Positions 7,550 through 14,430 of a stretch of 20,601 bases of DNA are shown piece by piece (the stretch's first letter is position 1; each line of letters begins with the position of its first letter). The position numbers were made by a program, and so were the translations under genes. The stretch covers positions 1 to 20,601 of IMG/VR virus record IMGVR_UViG_3300042466_000596, one strand, 5' to 3'. This DNA comes from a virus. Below the pieces are notes generated by a model, which saw only the letters and a list, made by a program, of their open reading frames with translations, had not been told where the DNA came from and searched no databases.

Positions 7550-8341
7550 TTAGTACGCTACTCCAAGTGGGTATGGGCTACCTGGCAATACTCTCATGCC
7601 CGTATCGAATGGTGCAAAATCATATGCTTGAAGTTGTAAACCACCCGACATAATTAATTGTCTATTGCTTGATGGTGCGGTAAGTTGACCTTGAATAATA
7701 GCAACTGCTTTTTCAAAGCCTCGCATGTATTCGTTTGCCATTTCTGTATCTTCTTGAAACTGAAAGATACGAGCCATAACATAATTTATTAACGGCAATT
7801 GCATTTGCGGGTCAATATCTATTGCTAAGTTTTCATCTTGAAGCCAAGATAAACTTGGTATTCTAAAACCACGAATAGTCATACTGTAAGTTTGGTCTGG
7901 TTTTGGCCAAAGGTTTAATTGATTAGCCCATATAGAAAAGTATGCGGGTGTTTCTGGTTGGTCAGAAGTTCCAACCCAAATTGATTCACATCTTGCTTGG
8001 TCAAGATATATTAAGGAATTGCCGCCATCAGTATTGTTAACTACCGCAATTAATTGTTGAATATCAGTTATTGTTACGGTTTCTATCGATGGTAAAATTC
8101 TACCAAAAACAGAATAATTTCTTTGGTTTGCAACTGTAGTAAAACCATATGTTGATTGATAAAAAGGATAGCGATTACTTAAAGCTACAATCTTTTGAAA
8201 ACCCTCTTTGATAAAACCATTAACTAAATCAGTTGATATATCGTCATTTCCATCAAAGCCAATATCTAAGTCAGAAAGTTCGCCAACAAACGTACGCATC
8301 TGCGCTAGTGTAAGATTAGCGTTAGAAAAATTTATAGCCAT
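7550..8341 (-). CDS. Head-tail connector (adaptor) candidate
   Basis: This 263-residue protein has helical N-terminal segments (NANLTLAQMRTFVGELSDL and STDLVNGFIKEGFQKIVAL, about 7-55). A beta-rich middle includes AYFSIWANQLNLWPKPDQTY, and a C-terminal helix MANEYMRGFEKAVAIIQGQL (about 200-220) follows. This arrangement is usual for adaptor proteins that dock onto the portal and receive the tail hub. There is no enzyme motif. An AAGGAGAG site precedes the ATG at 8341. It lies between the capsid genes and the gp10-like gene, where P22-type phages encode the gp4-type adaptor. The assignment rests mainly on order and secondary-structure pattern. Confidence 0.5.
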   Translation of the reverse strand: MAINFSNANLTLAQMRTFVGELSDLDIGFDGNDDISTDLVNGFIKEGFQKIVALSNRYPFYQSTYGFTTVANQRNYSVFGRILPSIETVTITDIQQLIAVVNNTDGGNSLIYLDQARCESIWVGTSDQPETPAYFSIWANQLNLWPKPDQTYSMTIRGFRIPSLSWLQDENLAIDIDPQMQLPLINYVMARIFQFQEDTEMANEYMRGFEKAVAIIQGQLTAPSSNRQLIMSGGLQLQAYDFAPFDTGMRVLPGSPYPLGVAY

Positions 8342-8354
8342 TATTTAACTCTCC

Positions 8355-8675
8355 TTATTCTTTAGGGTCTAAGGCTGCGTCCTTATTATCGCCAATAGCA
8401 TTCATTCTTCTTAAATGCCCAATACAGTAATCTGTGCCTTTAGCTTTTGGCGCTTTGCATTCTTCTTCTTTTGAATTTGTTGCTTGGCATAGGCCATTCT
8501 TGTAGTGCACATTTCCGTAAGCAACGCCTGATGGTGGTGCAACCTCTACCGAACCTACTACAGCTCCGGCATGATAATCTGCTCGTGCGTTTCCAACTAA
8601 ACGTGCGCCCTCTACAGCGCCGTATGGTTGTGTGCCGGCTAATCCTTGTCCTACGCTCTGTGATTCTTTATTCAT
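8355..8675 (-). CDS. Small Cys/His protein, probably zinc-binding
   Basis: This 106-residue protein has a Gly/Ala/Val-rich N-terminal half (about 1-55) that looks flexible. The C-terminal part has the motif Cys-x9-Cys-x10-Cys-x3-His (GLCQATNSKEEECKAP, then DYCIGHLRR), a plausible single zinc site. The YCxGHLR ending recurs in phage and bacterial small proteins, but I cannot name the family. The ATG at 8675 follows GAAGGAAAA. It lies just downstream of a strong RNA hairpin, so its expression may be lower than that of the capsid genes. Function is unknown; a minor head or connector accessory is possible. Confidence 0.65.
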   Translation of the reverse strand: MNKESQSVGQGLAGTQPYGAVEGARLVGNARADYHAGAVVGSVEVAPPSGVAYGNVHYKNGLCQATNSKEEECKAPKAKGTDYCIGHLRRMNAIGDNKDAALDPKE

Positions 8676-8717
8676 ATTATTTTCCTTCTTTCATGAATAG
8701 TGCTTTAAGTAGAACGA

Positions 8718-8745
8718 GCCGCCAAGGGTCCTTCCCCCTGGCGGC
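8718..8745 (-). terminator. 11-bp GC-rich hairpin, likely weak terminator or attenuator
   Basis: Read on the minus-strand RNA, the stem GCCGCCAGGGG pairs with CCCUUGGCGGC around the loop GAAGGA. All eleven pairs form only on this strand, because one position is a G-U wobble that would be an A-C mismatch on the other strand. It starts 19 bases after the stop of the gene ending at 8765. The following sequence UCGUUCUACUU is only moderately U-rich, so it may slow or partly end transcription, or protect the upstream mRNA, rather than stop it completely. Confidence 0.6.
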
Positions 8746-8764
8746 ACGTAATCTAGTTTATTGA

Positions 8765-9223
8765 TTAGGCTTCTGCTGGCCAGTCAATGCGCTTCCAAGT
8801 GAGGTATGAACTTGTACCCTGCACTGTTACTGTTCCGCCCGACTTAATTCCACGAACCGAAACCGTACCATCTGCCGAAGGTGCAACTACACCCTCGATG
8901 ATGGCAATGTTGTCGGTTGTGTAAGCTGAGTCAGATGCGGCTGCAGCTGGAAGGTCGTAATCATTTGCATACGACGTTGTAGGAGTAGCTCCTGATGGAA
9001 CTGTCACTACATAACTTTTTACAGTTGCTGTTGGACCGTTGATTGCAAATGAAGCACCCTCGGTTACCAGGGATGCGTCGTAAACAACAACAGCCTTGAA
9101 CTCGTATACTTCGTCTGCTTTGACATACCAGTTTAAGCCTGCTACGTCGCCGTACGATGCAGCAAGTGCTGTGTTGGTGTCTCCTACGACTGTTCTTTCT
9201 ACTATGAATTTATTTGTAGTCAT
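8765..9223 (-). CDS. Probable abundant virion protein (head decoration or minor capsid candidate)
   Basis: This 152-residue protein is almost entirely beta-strand in character, with Val, Thr, Ala and Gly-rich stretches (EFKAVVVYDASLV, TATVKSYVVTVPSG, GTVTVQGTSSYLTWKRI). It has no cysteine, signal peptide or membrane segment. It directly follows the major capsid gene, shares that gene's GC-richer codon style, has its own long CA-rich leader, and is followed by a strong hairpin. These are signs of an abundant structural protein. A decoration protein, head fibre or small tail protein would all fit. I do not recognise a family. Confidence 0.65.
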   Translation of the reverse strand: MTTNKFIVERTVVGDTNTALAASYGDVAGLNWYVKADEVYEFKAVVVYDASLVTEGASFAINGPTATVKSYVVTVPSGATPTTSYANDYDLPAAAASDSAYTTDNIAIIEGVVAPSADGTVSVRGIKSGGTVTVQGTSSYLTWKRIDWPAEA

Positions 9224-9305
9224 GATTATTACCTATTCTTTCTAATCAATCATGTTGATTGAAATTGTTGTTTGTTTGTTTGTTTGTTTGTTTTTATTAA
9301 TAGCC
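9224..9305 (-). promoter_or_regulatory. CA-rich translation leader of the 9223-8765 gene
   Basis: On the minus strand this leader begins with an AAAC repeat tract. A 6-bp inverted repeat follows (AATCAA and TTGATT around a 5-base loop, 9244-9260), then an AGGTAATA Shine-Dalgarno-like site before the ATG. The CA-rich part cannot fold on itself and may act as an open ribosome landing area. No gene longer than a few codons fits here. The regulatory role is inference. Confidence 0.45.
9270..9293 (-). repeat. Six tandem AAAC units (GTTT on the plus strand)
   Basis: Six exact 4-bp units lie in the untranslated leader, preceded on the plus strand by GTTG and followed by a T run. Because the tract is non-coding, its copy number can change without harming a protein, and it could tune the distance between the upstream hairpin and the ribosome site. 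Confidence 0.9.
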
Positions 9306-9353
9306 GGTACTGGGAGAGCTGCCGAAGGAAACAGCCTTTAAACTCCCAGCACC
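9306..9353 (-). ncRNA. Two-tier RNA hairpin downstream of the major capsid gene
   Basis: On the minus-strand RNA an 11-bp outer stem (GGUGCUGGGAG with CUCCCAGUACC) encloses an inner 4-bp stem (GCUG with CAGC). One outer pair is a G-U wobble that would be mismatched on the other strand, so the structure fits leftward transcription. It lies 20 bases after the capsid stop. It is followed by AAAC repeats rather than a U tract, so it is not a standard intrinsic terminator. RNA stabilisation, processing or pausing are possible roles. Confidence 0.55.
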
Positions 9354-9373
9354 AACTACATCTTTTGCTTTAT

Positions 9374-10333
9374 TTATGCGTCAGCAGTCATGAAACCTTG
9401 ACGGTTACGGTTGCTGCAGGTCAACTGACCATAGGCCAACACGAGGGCATAACGGGCGTCTACGCCAGCTACAGTGCCGTTCATGAAGTCTGTGGTCTTG
9501 AACCAATAGCCATTCAAGCCGGTGAGCTTGAGGTACTTCGTGTTAAGGAAGTACATCGGCGCATCGGATGCATCAACTGCAAGTTGCAAGTCAAACACAA
9601 TTGGTGTCTGCTTGAACATCAGGTTTTGGAAACCTGAGTTAGCTTTTGAAACGTCTTGGTAACGCACGTTGTTTGTCAACAGTGACTCGTACTTTTCAAA
9701 CAAGCTAGTGTTCGTGATGATTAAGTCAGGAACATCTGAGCCCTTTGAGGCACGGTTGTAGACATCAGCCATGTTTGTAAGCGCAAGCGTTGCAGCCATG
9801 TTTGTTGCCTGGGTTGGATTCCAGAACGAGTTGGACGATGCATCAATGCCACCGACTGTGTTGTTCTGGGTTCCGATAATGTTGCCAAGACCGTTAAAGT
9901 CTGAAGCCGCTGGTGCTGAGCCTGGTGTACCGAAGAGTTGCGCGTTAAGCGTAGTCTTCAACGACATTTCAGCTTGCATAATTTTAGCATTCAACAGTTT
10001 GATGATTGCCTCGGTGCCACGGTTCTTGGCTTCTTCGATACCGCTAATTGCGATAGAAGCAGCCATCTGCTTCCAATCGTACTCAGCAGCTGTGATGCCC
10101 TCTTGTGGAGTAAGGTCAATTGCATCGTACCCTGAGTATGTTGCAACAGTATCGTTGACAGCGTACATCAATGGTTCGATGATTTGGGTGCCGCCCTCTT
10201 CAACACGGACACGTCCGCGCTCGTTGAGGTGGTTAAGAAGGACTAGGTCCTTGAAAATGTTGTCGACTAACGTCGGCTGATAGTTCTGCAGCGTAGTTGA
10301 CAACAGTGAATTAAAGTCGGGATTGCCGGCCAT
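9374..10333 (-). CDS. Major capsid protein
   Basis: This 319-residue protein begins MAGNPDFNSLLSTTLQNY. It has an extended N-terminal arm and a helical segment (GIEEAKNRGTEAIIKLLNAKIMQAE, about 98-122) resembling the spine-helix region of HK97-fold capsid proteins. A beta-rich C-terminal part follows (PIVFDLQLAVDASDAPMYFLNTKYLKL, then the YGQLTCSNR ending). Length, position after the scaffold and downstream structural genes all support the call. A strong AGGAGA site precedes the ATG at 10333. The coding sequence is clearly richer in G and C than its neighbours (about 58% in one 60-base sample at 9421, against about 35% at 7081), as expected for codon-optimised, very abundant protein. No separate maturation protease is visible nearby. 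Confidence 0.85.
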   Translation of the reverse strand: MAGNPDFNSLLSTTLQNYQPTLVDNIFKDLVLLNHLNERGRVRVEEGGTQIIEPLMYAVNDTVATYSGYDAIDLTPQEGITAAEYDWKQMAASIAISGIEEAKNRGTEAIIKLLNAKIMQAEMSLKTTLNAQLFGTPGSAPAASDFNGLGNIIGTQNNTVGGIDASSNSFWNPTQATNMAATLALTNMADVYNRASKGSDVPDLIITNTSLFEKYESLLTNNVRYQDVSKANSGFQNLMFKQTPIVFDLQLAVDASDAPMYFLNTKYLKLTGLNGYWFKTTDFMNGTVAGVDARYALVLAYGQLTCSNRNRQGFMTADA

Positions 10334-10365
10334 GTTAATATCTCCTGTTTGTTGTTGTTGTTTGG
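10334..10365 (-). promoter_or_regulatory. CA-rich leader and strong ribosome site of the major capsid gene
   Basis: Between the scaffold stop and the capsid ATG the minus strand reads a run of AAC units, then AGGAGA six bases before the ATG. The sequence is unstructured and resembles the AAAC-rich leader of the next gene, which suggests both belong to a high-translation class. Confidence 0.6.
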
Positions 10366-11139
10366 TTAATAATTTAACGTCTTCTTAGCTTGTTCAAAAG
10401 CCTCAAAAACTGACGTTGGTTTAGCAGCTTTGGGTGCGACTGAATTTTTGTTGGCAGAGCCACCAGAAACCACTGATGCTGAACGTTTGGCCTCAACCCT
10501 AGACTGGTCTTCAACTAGTTTCTTCTTTGCCTCAGAGGCTGTAGAATAAACTTTATCAAAGGTAATCTGTTTAAAGACTGCCTCTAAATCTGTTGAACCA
10601 GACGCTAGTGCTTTGGCTACGACTTCATCAGCGTTAAAATCATCACCGTACTTGCTTTGCAAAGAATCAATAGTCCTAGTTAACTCATCTATGGCTTTCT
10701 GTTGTTCGAAAGCTGCGATGCGTTGCTCTAACTGTCGATATTGTTGTTCAGCTGGGTCTAACCATTCATCCTCTTGAGGTTGAGTGGCTACACCGTATTG
10801 CTGTTGCAGCAACTGCAAGGTAGCAGCTGGGTCATTTTGCAGAGCTTCTGCTAATGCACTAGCGTACTGAACTTGTTTTCTTTGTTCGCTGAGTTCCTGT
10901 GTCTTACGAGTATAATCCGCTTGACGCTGATACCCAGCTAGAGCCTCCTTTACTGGAATTACTACTTCTTCGCCATCTACTTGGAGTTTGATGACCTTGT
11001 CAGCAATCTCTGTATAGTCGAATAAATCTAATTCTTGTTCTGGAGTTTCTGCTACGACCTCTGTCACTTCATCAACTTGTCCGTTTGCGGCGGGGTCAAC
11101 TACGTTTTCAGGGTTAGCAATATTATTATTATCTGTCAT
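10366..11139 (-). CDS. Head scaffolding protein
   Basis: This 257-residue protein is strongly acidic at its N-terminus (about 1-50, many Glu and Asp). A charged region with KEALAGYQRQADYTRKTQEL (about 63-82) follows, then long Gln/Leu/Ala coiled-coil segments (about 82-195). A Ser/Lys/Ala-rich linker leads to a short C-terminal helix, SVFEAFEQAKKTLNY (243-257). This layout, with a helical rod and a C-terminal capsid-binding helix, is typical of phage scaffolding proteins, and the gene lies between portal and capsid as usual. Such proteins guide procapsid assembly and then leave. Phages with this order often lack a separate protease, and none is seen here. Confidence 0.8.
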   Translation of the reverse strand: MTDNNNIANPENVVDPAANGQVDEVTEVVAETPEQELDLFDYTEIADKVIKLQVDGEEVVIPVKEALAGYQRQADYTRKTQELSEQRKQVQYASALAEALQNDPAATLQLLQQQYGVATQPQEDEWLDPAEQQYRQLEQRIAAFEQQKAIDELTRTIDSLQSKYGDDFNADEVVAKALASGSTDLEAVFKQITFDKVYSTASEAKKKLVEDQSRVEAKRSASVVSGGSANKNSVAPKAAKPTSVFEAFEQAKKTLNY

Positions 11140-11218
11140 TGATGGAGTCCTATCCTTCGTTGGTTATTCCTAATATAAGCATTAAGCCTACACTATAGAT
11201 ATTTTCTTTACCTATCTT
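11140..11218 (-). promoter_or_regulatory. Leader upstream of scaffold gene, doubtful promoter
   Basis: This 79-base gap between portal and scaffold holds no gene. On the minus strand TATATT (11177-11172) resembles a -10 box, but there is no convincing -35 box 17 bases upstream. An AGGA/GGA ribosome site lies before the ATG at 11139. A gap this long is unusual in this window, so extra transcription of the scaffold and capsid genes could begin here. The evidence is weak. Confidence 0.25.
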
Positions 11219-13210
11219 TTATTGTCCACCCAATAATGCTTGTAGCAGTTCAGGTGGCAAACCAGCTAATTCAGGTGGCAATTCTTGTGTTGGTGGTGCA
11301 GCAGCTTCAGGTGGTAAACCTTGTCCACCTAATAATGCGGCCAATATTTCTGGTGGTAATCCTTCTATTCCACCTTGTGCTGGTCCAGCTTGTGGCGGAC
11401 CACCCTGTCCACCCATTAAAGCAGCCATTAATTCAGGAGGTAAACCCTCCATGCCACCTTGTTCTGCTTCCATTGCTGCCATTTGGTCTGGGGCCATACC
11501 TGGTGGCAAACCCTGTCCTTCTAAAGCAGCTTGGTCAGGTGACATTGGCATACCTTCTGGTCCTTGCGGTTGTGGAGCTTGTTGCAGGAATGAACCTGGG
11601 TCTTTTACTCCAAATCCTTGCGACAATACATATTCTGCCAACTTTGACAAGTTTACAAGTCCAGCTTGGGCAAATGGTTGCATTGCTGAAACTATCTGGA
11701 GTGCCATATCTCTACGGAAAGCTTCATTACGTGGAGCTGTAGAACCTGCTTCAACATTAAAGTCAAACTCACCAGATATATAATCTTTATCGAATGTTAG
11801 CCAAACTGGAGCAGATTCAGTGCCAATTATTCTTACAGTCTGTTCTCCAGTTAAAAACTGTTGAGCTAGCATTATAAGATTAGAAGCACATTGTGCTATA
11901 GCATTTTCTATTTGTACAAGCTTTTCAGATACTCTAGCGTTACCAGCTTCAGCAATGATTGATGCTTCGCGGGCGGTACGAGTAGTCTCTGGAATAGAAC
12001 CACGCTGGTATTCGGACACACCAGACACACGGTCAATATCATTTTGAATTAAAGTTGACTGATTATAAAATTCAGGTGGGTTAATTAAAGCCGGCATTGG
12101 AACAACAACGTTATTTAAGTTCTCACCAGTCTTAACTGGAACGATAACGTTATCTTCATCTGATGCTAAAGCCTGACGACCATCATCATCAAATGCTGAT
12201 TCCTGGAACAACCACTTGCGGCTGTAACGCTTTCTGTGCAACATCATTTGTGTACGAGTTTCGTTTAATTCGTACTGCAGTGGTTCAATTGCTTCGAGTT
12301 CTCCCATTGGATAAAAGAATCCAGGAATCTCATAGTTGCGCAACATAAAGAATGGATGACCAAACACATATGGCATCTTAATTGGTTTAATTAAGAACTT
12401 GTCTCCACCTGAGCTAGAAAATACACACATCTCACCAGTATCAATATTATAATATTCATAGATGTCGCAATATGCTTCATCTGGATTAGAACCAGCTGCA
12501 TTTTGTGTTGACATGTTTCCATTATTAACATTTCCATATTTTTGATAAGATGATGGACTTAGTTCTTTTCTTGCGGCGGCATCATAACGCTTATCAATCT
12601 TTGCATCCCTTAAAGGACGACGAGTACGTTGCGCAATCCAGCGCATGTCACTCATGCAAGTAGCATCTGGGTCAACAAACATTTCAAATGGGTCAACGCG
12701 CTCTAAGAATGGTCTATCTTCTCTGATGATTGTTTCAGATTCAACATCATCAGTTGTCTCTGGGCCGGCAGCTTCATCTGCTGAATATTCAATGTCATCA
12801 AGCTTTGCTTCTTCAATAAATCTATAACCAGTTTTAACCCAACCATGACCAATAATCAAATAGTCTTTTACTGAGCGCTGAAACTCTGGCTGACAACCAT
12901 AATGCTGCCACCAATAGTTAATAATAGATTCAGTTAAAATAGCTTTATCTGCATCTTCTGGTCTACGTGGATTAACATTAATCTTTGGACGACCAATAGA
13001 AACAGCAGGAGCTAATGTATTAATAGTTGAGAAAGAAATGTTTACAAGAAGTCTATCGCTAGTTGAATAGCCACGATATTGTTTACCGCGATAAAGGTTA
13101 ATAAGCCTTTGCCAGAGTTGGTCATAGTTTTCACCTTCGCGCCATCTGCTGGAGTAATCTATATTTTTTCTATAGCTTGATAATTTATTATAATTTGATT
13201 CGCGTGCCAT
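11219..13210 (-). CDS. Portal protein with a repeat-bearing C-terminal tail
   Basis: This 663-residue protein has the pattern of P22-type portals. An N-terminal helical region includes YDQLWQRLINLYRGKQYRG (about 29-47). Then come RPKINVNPRRPEDADKA, IIGHGWVKTGYRFIEE, the wing and stem region around PYVFGHPFFMLRNYEIPGFF, and EASIIAEAGNARVSEKLVQI in the helical barrel. From about residue 540 it ends in a long Pro/Gly/Gln/Met-rich tail with three GLPPEL-type repeats. A dodecameric ring at one vertex through which DNA enters and leaves is the known role. The ATG is one base from the upstream stop. The core call is firm; the tail is unusual and probably disordered or exposed inside or outside the head. 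Confidence 0.88.
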   Translation of the reverse strand: MARESNYNKLSSYRKNIDYSSRWREGENYDQLWQRLINLYRGKQYRGYSTSDRLLVNISFSTINTLAPAVSIGRPKINVNPRRPEDADKAILTESIINYWWQHYGCQPEFQRSVKDYLIIGHGWVKTGYRFIEEAKLDDIEYSADEAAGPETTDDVESETIIREDRPFLERVDPFEMFVDPDATCMSDMRWIAQRTRRPLRDAKIDKRYDAAARKELSPSSYQKYGNVNNGNMSTQNAAGSNPDEAYCDIYEYYNIDTGEMCVFSSSGGDKFLIKPIKMPYVFGHPFFMLRNYEIPGFFYPMGELEAIEPLQYELNETRTQMMLHRKRYSRKWLFQESAFDDDGRQALASDEDNVIVPVKTGENLNNVVVPMPALINPPEFYNQSTLIQNDIDRVSGVSEYQRGSIPETTRTAREASIIAEAGNARVSEKLVQIENAIAQCASNLIMLAQQFLTGEQTVRIIGTESAPVWLTFDKDYISGEFDFNVEAGSTAPRNEAFRRDMALQIVSAMQPFAQAGLVNLSKLAEYVLSQGFGVKDPGSFLQQAPQPQGPEGMPMSPDQAALEGQGLPPGMAPDQMAAMEAEQGGMEGLPPELMAALMGGQGGPPQAGPAQGGIEGLPPEILAALLGGQGLPPEAAAPPTQELPPELAGLPPELLQALLGGQ
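11222..11446 (-). repeat. GLPPEL...ALLGGQ protein repeats in the portal C-terminus
   Basis: Three 14-residue copies occur at portal residues 589-602 (GLPPELMAALMGGQ), 617-630 (GLPPEILAALLGGQ) and 650-663 (GLPPELLQALLGGQ). Partial LPPE copies lie between them. Each copy looks like a short amphipathic helix capped by Pro-Pro and followed by a flexible Gly-Gly-Gln. The DNA copies are similar but diverged, so this is older than a fresh minisatellite. Confidence 0.85.
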
Positions 13211-13211
13211 A

Positions 13212-13472
13212 TTAACAATCCCACTTCTTTAGTGCCAACGCTTTGCGGGTTGGTCTTCCTTTTGCATCCTTCATTGGTCCAGGCATGCCACCCATTCTAG
13301 CACAGAAGGATTTTCTTCTTGCTGCGGCCTTTGGTGACTTCTTTGCTTGCTTGGCAGATACTGGCGGCTTAAGATTCATGCCTTCAGCTTTTGCAGATGC
13401 GCGACCTTTAGCATTTAATCCACCTTTAGGATTCTTTCCTTCTTTTCTTTGCCATGCAGGAGTCTTAGCCAT
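13212..13472 (-). CDS. Small basic protein of a phage family recalled as DUF6321
   Basis: This 86-residue protein is very rich in Lys, Arg, Ala, Gly and Pro. It has the ordered motifs WQRKEGKNPKGGLN (7-20), NLKPPV, KSPKAAARRKSFCARM, GGMPGPMKDAKGRPTRKA and a final KKWDC. I recall this motif series from small proteins of cyanophages and other aquatic phages (DUF6321; name not verified). Its charge suggests binding to DNA or RNA, or packing inside the head. The ATG at 13472 overlaps the preceding TAA, and the stop lies one base before the portal start, so it is coupled to portal expression. Confidence 0.8.
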   Translation of the reverse strand: MAKTPAWQRKEGKNPKGGLNAKGRASAKAEGMNLKPPVSAKQAKKSPKAAARRKSFCARMGGMPGPMKDAKGRPTRKALALKKWDC

Positions 13473-13594
13473 TATTTTTTCTTTCTACGAGATACGACAA
13501 TCTTGCCGTCTTTCTCCATTACTTTCATACCAGCATTTTCAGTATGCTTTTTTAGTTGACTATATTTTTGTGCAACGGTAAGTTTTTTAGCCAC
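13472..13594 (-). CDS. 40-residue lysine-rich protein with a GTG start
   Basis: The frame starts with GTG at 13594, which overlaps the previous TAG as TAGTG and follows AAAGGT. It encodes MAKKLTVAQKYSQL and ends VVSRRKKK. Twelve of 40 residues are Lys or Arg, and a short helix plus one beta-hairpin (MKVMEKDGKIVV) is likely. The GTG start and small size make it easy to miss in automated annotation. Its stop overlaps the next ATG (TAATG). Function is unknown; charge suggests nucleic-acid binding. Confidence 0.65.
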   Translation of the reverse strand: MAKKLTVAQKYSQLKKHTENAGMKVMEKDGKIVVSRRKKK

Positions 13595-13764
13595 TACTTA
13601 CCTTTAGCAGCTCTCATGTTGTCTACAAGATTTGGATAAGGACGTCCTGCTTTTTTAGCTGCAGCTTTAGCTGATGCCTTTTGTGCTGGAGTAAGTTTCT
13701 TAGGTTTACCTAATGACTTAGGACGCGCCTTTTCCCAAACTGGTTTACTTTTTTTTGCCGCCAT
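13594..13764 (-). CDS. 56-residue Lys/Ala-rich basic protein
   Basis: The ATG at 13764 opens a frame encoding MAAKKSKPVWEKARPKSLGK, then PKKLTPAQKASAKAAAKKAG and a short end PYPNLVDNMRAAKGK. The composition is histone-tail-like, with about one residue in three Lys or Arg and many Ala. The start lies inside the end of the preceding 31-codon gene (20-base overlap). The stop overlaps the following GTG start. It shares a Lys/Ala/Pro style with the DUF6321-like neighbour but does not clearly align with it. A head-packaged, DNA-binding role is plausible but not shown. Confidence 0.65.
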   Translation of the reverse strand: MAAKKSKPVWEKARPKSLGKPKKLTPAQKASAKAAAKKAGRPYPNLVDNMRAAKGK

Positions 13765-13840
13765 TTTTCTTCTTCTTTCTAGAAGTATAATTCTTAGTTG
13801 TTGTTGAAGGAAGTGCTGGATATTTTGGATTACCTGGCAT
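13745..13840 (-). CDS. 31-residue lysine-rich mini-protein
   Basis: The ATG at 13840 shares its A with the TAA of the upstream gene (TAATG). The product is MPGNPKYPALPSTTTKNYTS followed by RKKKKNGGKKK. The N-terminal half is Pro/Thr-rich and the C-terminal half is almost all Lys, Arg, Asn and Gly. It overlaps the next gene by 20 bases in another frame. Size makes it uncertain, but the coupled start and its similarity in charge to three neighbouring small genes support it. Confidence 0.5.
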   Translation of the reverse strand: MPGNPKYPALPSTTTKNYTSRKKKKNGGKKK

Positions 13841-14238
13841 TATTTAGCGCTTGCGTAGAAACCGAGGTAAACTGTAACTGTACCTACTACAGAAACAAAA
13901 GTTGATGGGTCTGCAAAATACACGCCAAACTCTGCTAATCCAGCAATGCTACCTCTAAAGTTTTTATTAAATGCTGATGGGGTTGCACCAGTTACAGTTT
14001 CTACTTGAGACACCAATGAAGCATCTTCTGCGTCATTAAGTGACCAAAGAGCTGGTGATTCCTCGTTAGCTCCTGCACCACCGTAGAATGAAATTTTTCC
14101 AATAAAGCCAGCAGGTGCCACAATGGTTACTGCTATTGTGTCATAACCAGCACAGCCGGTTGGGAACCAGTCAGCTGGAAAGTTATATGCGCCACCTGAA
14201 CCATCATATGAATAAGTCTTTTGTCTTTGTAATAACAT
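13840..14238 (-). CDS. Beta-rich hypothetical protein, possible virion component
   Basis: This 132-residue protein has N-terminal aromatic and Gly residues (YSYDGSGGAYNFPADWFPTG, about 9-28). Strand-forming segments follow (IAVTIVAPAGFIGKISFYGG, then FGVYFADPSTFVSVVGTVTVYLGF) and resemble a beta-sandwich. There is one Cys, no signal peptide and no enzyme motif. The ATG follows AAAGGTAAATA. It sits among packaging-region small genes and has the feel of a capsid-decorating or fibre-attachment protein, but I do not recognise a family. It is coupled to the lysine-rich mini-gene downstream. Confidence 0.65.
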   Translation of the reverse strand: MLLQRQKTYSYDGSGGAYNFPADWFPTGCAGYDTIAVTIVAPAGFIGKISFYGGAGANEESPALWSLNDAEDASLVSQVETVTGATPSAFNKNFRGSIAGLAEFGVYFADPSTFVSVVGTVTVYLGFYASAK

Positions 14239-14259
14239 TATTTACCTTTTGCTTTCTTT

Positions 14260-14430
14260 TTAGTTTTTGTTAATCTTAGCTTCTTCAGCTGCTTTTATTG
14301 CTTGGAATTCTTCTTCTGTATAAACAAAGGACTGAGTTTCACACTCATGTTCTTCAGAACTTGTGAAGGCCGCACATTCAATACAACGATATAACGGACC
14401 ATACATTGTGTATAGAACATGCTTTGGCAT
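14260..14430 (-). CDS. 56-residue one-finger (CxxC-HxC) protein
   Basis: The ATG at 14430 overlaps the preceding TAA (TAATG). The product begins MPKHVLYTMYGPLYRCIEC and carries Cys16-x2-Cys19, then His28-x-Cys30, a compact zinc site. An acidic helix follows (TEEEFQAIKAAEEAKI, 38-53). It is too short for many gene callers, but the intact zinc ligands and coupled start make it convincing. Comparable phage proteins act as small binding adaptors; no specific function can be given. Confidence 0.65.
   Translation of the reverse strand: MPKHVLYTMYGPLYRCIECAAFTSSEEHECETQSFVYTEEEFQAIKAAEEAKINKN

Noticed and set aside
9306-9353. Intrinsic terminator after the capsid gene
   Set aside because: The stem is good, but it is followed by AAAC repeats and no U tract, so it was recorded as a structured RNA instead.
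9771-10280. 169-codon plus-strand frame inside the capsid gene
   Set aside because: Long only because the capsid gene is GC-rich; no recognisable domain and no ribosome site.
11236-11742. 168-codon plus-strand hydrophobic frame over the portal tail
   Set aside because: Composition is explained by the antisense of Pro/Gly/Gln repeats; the portal frame is clear.
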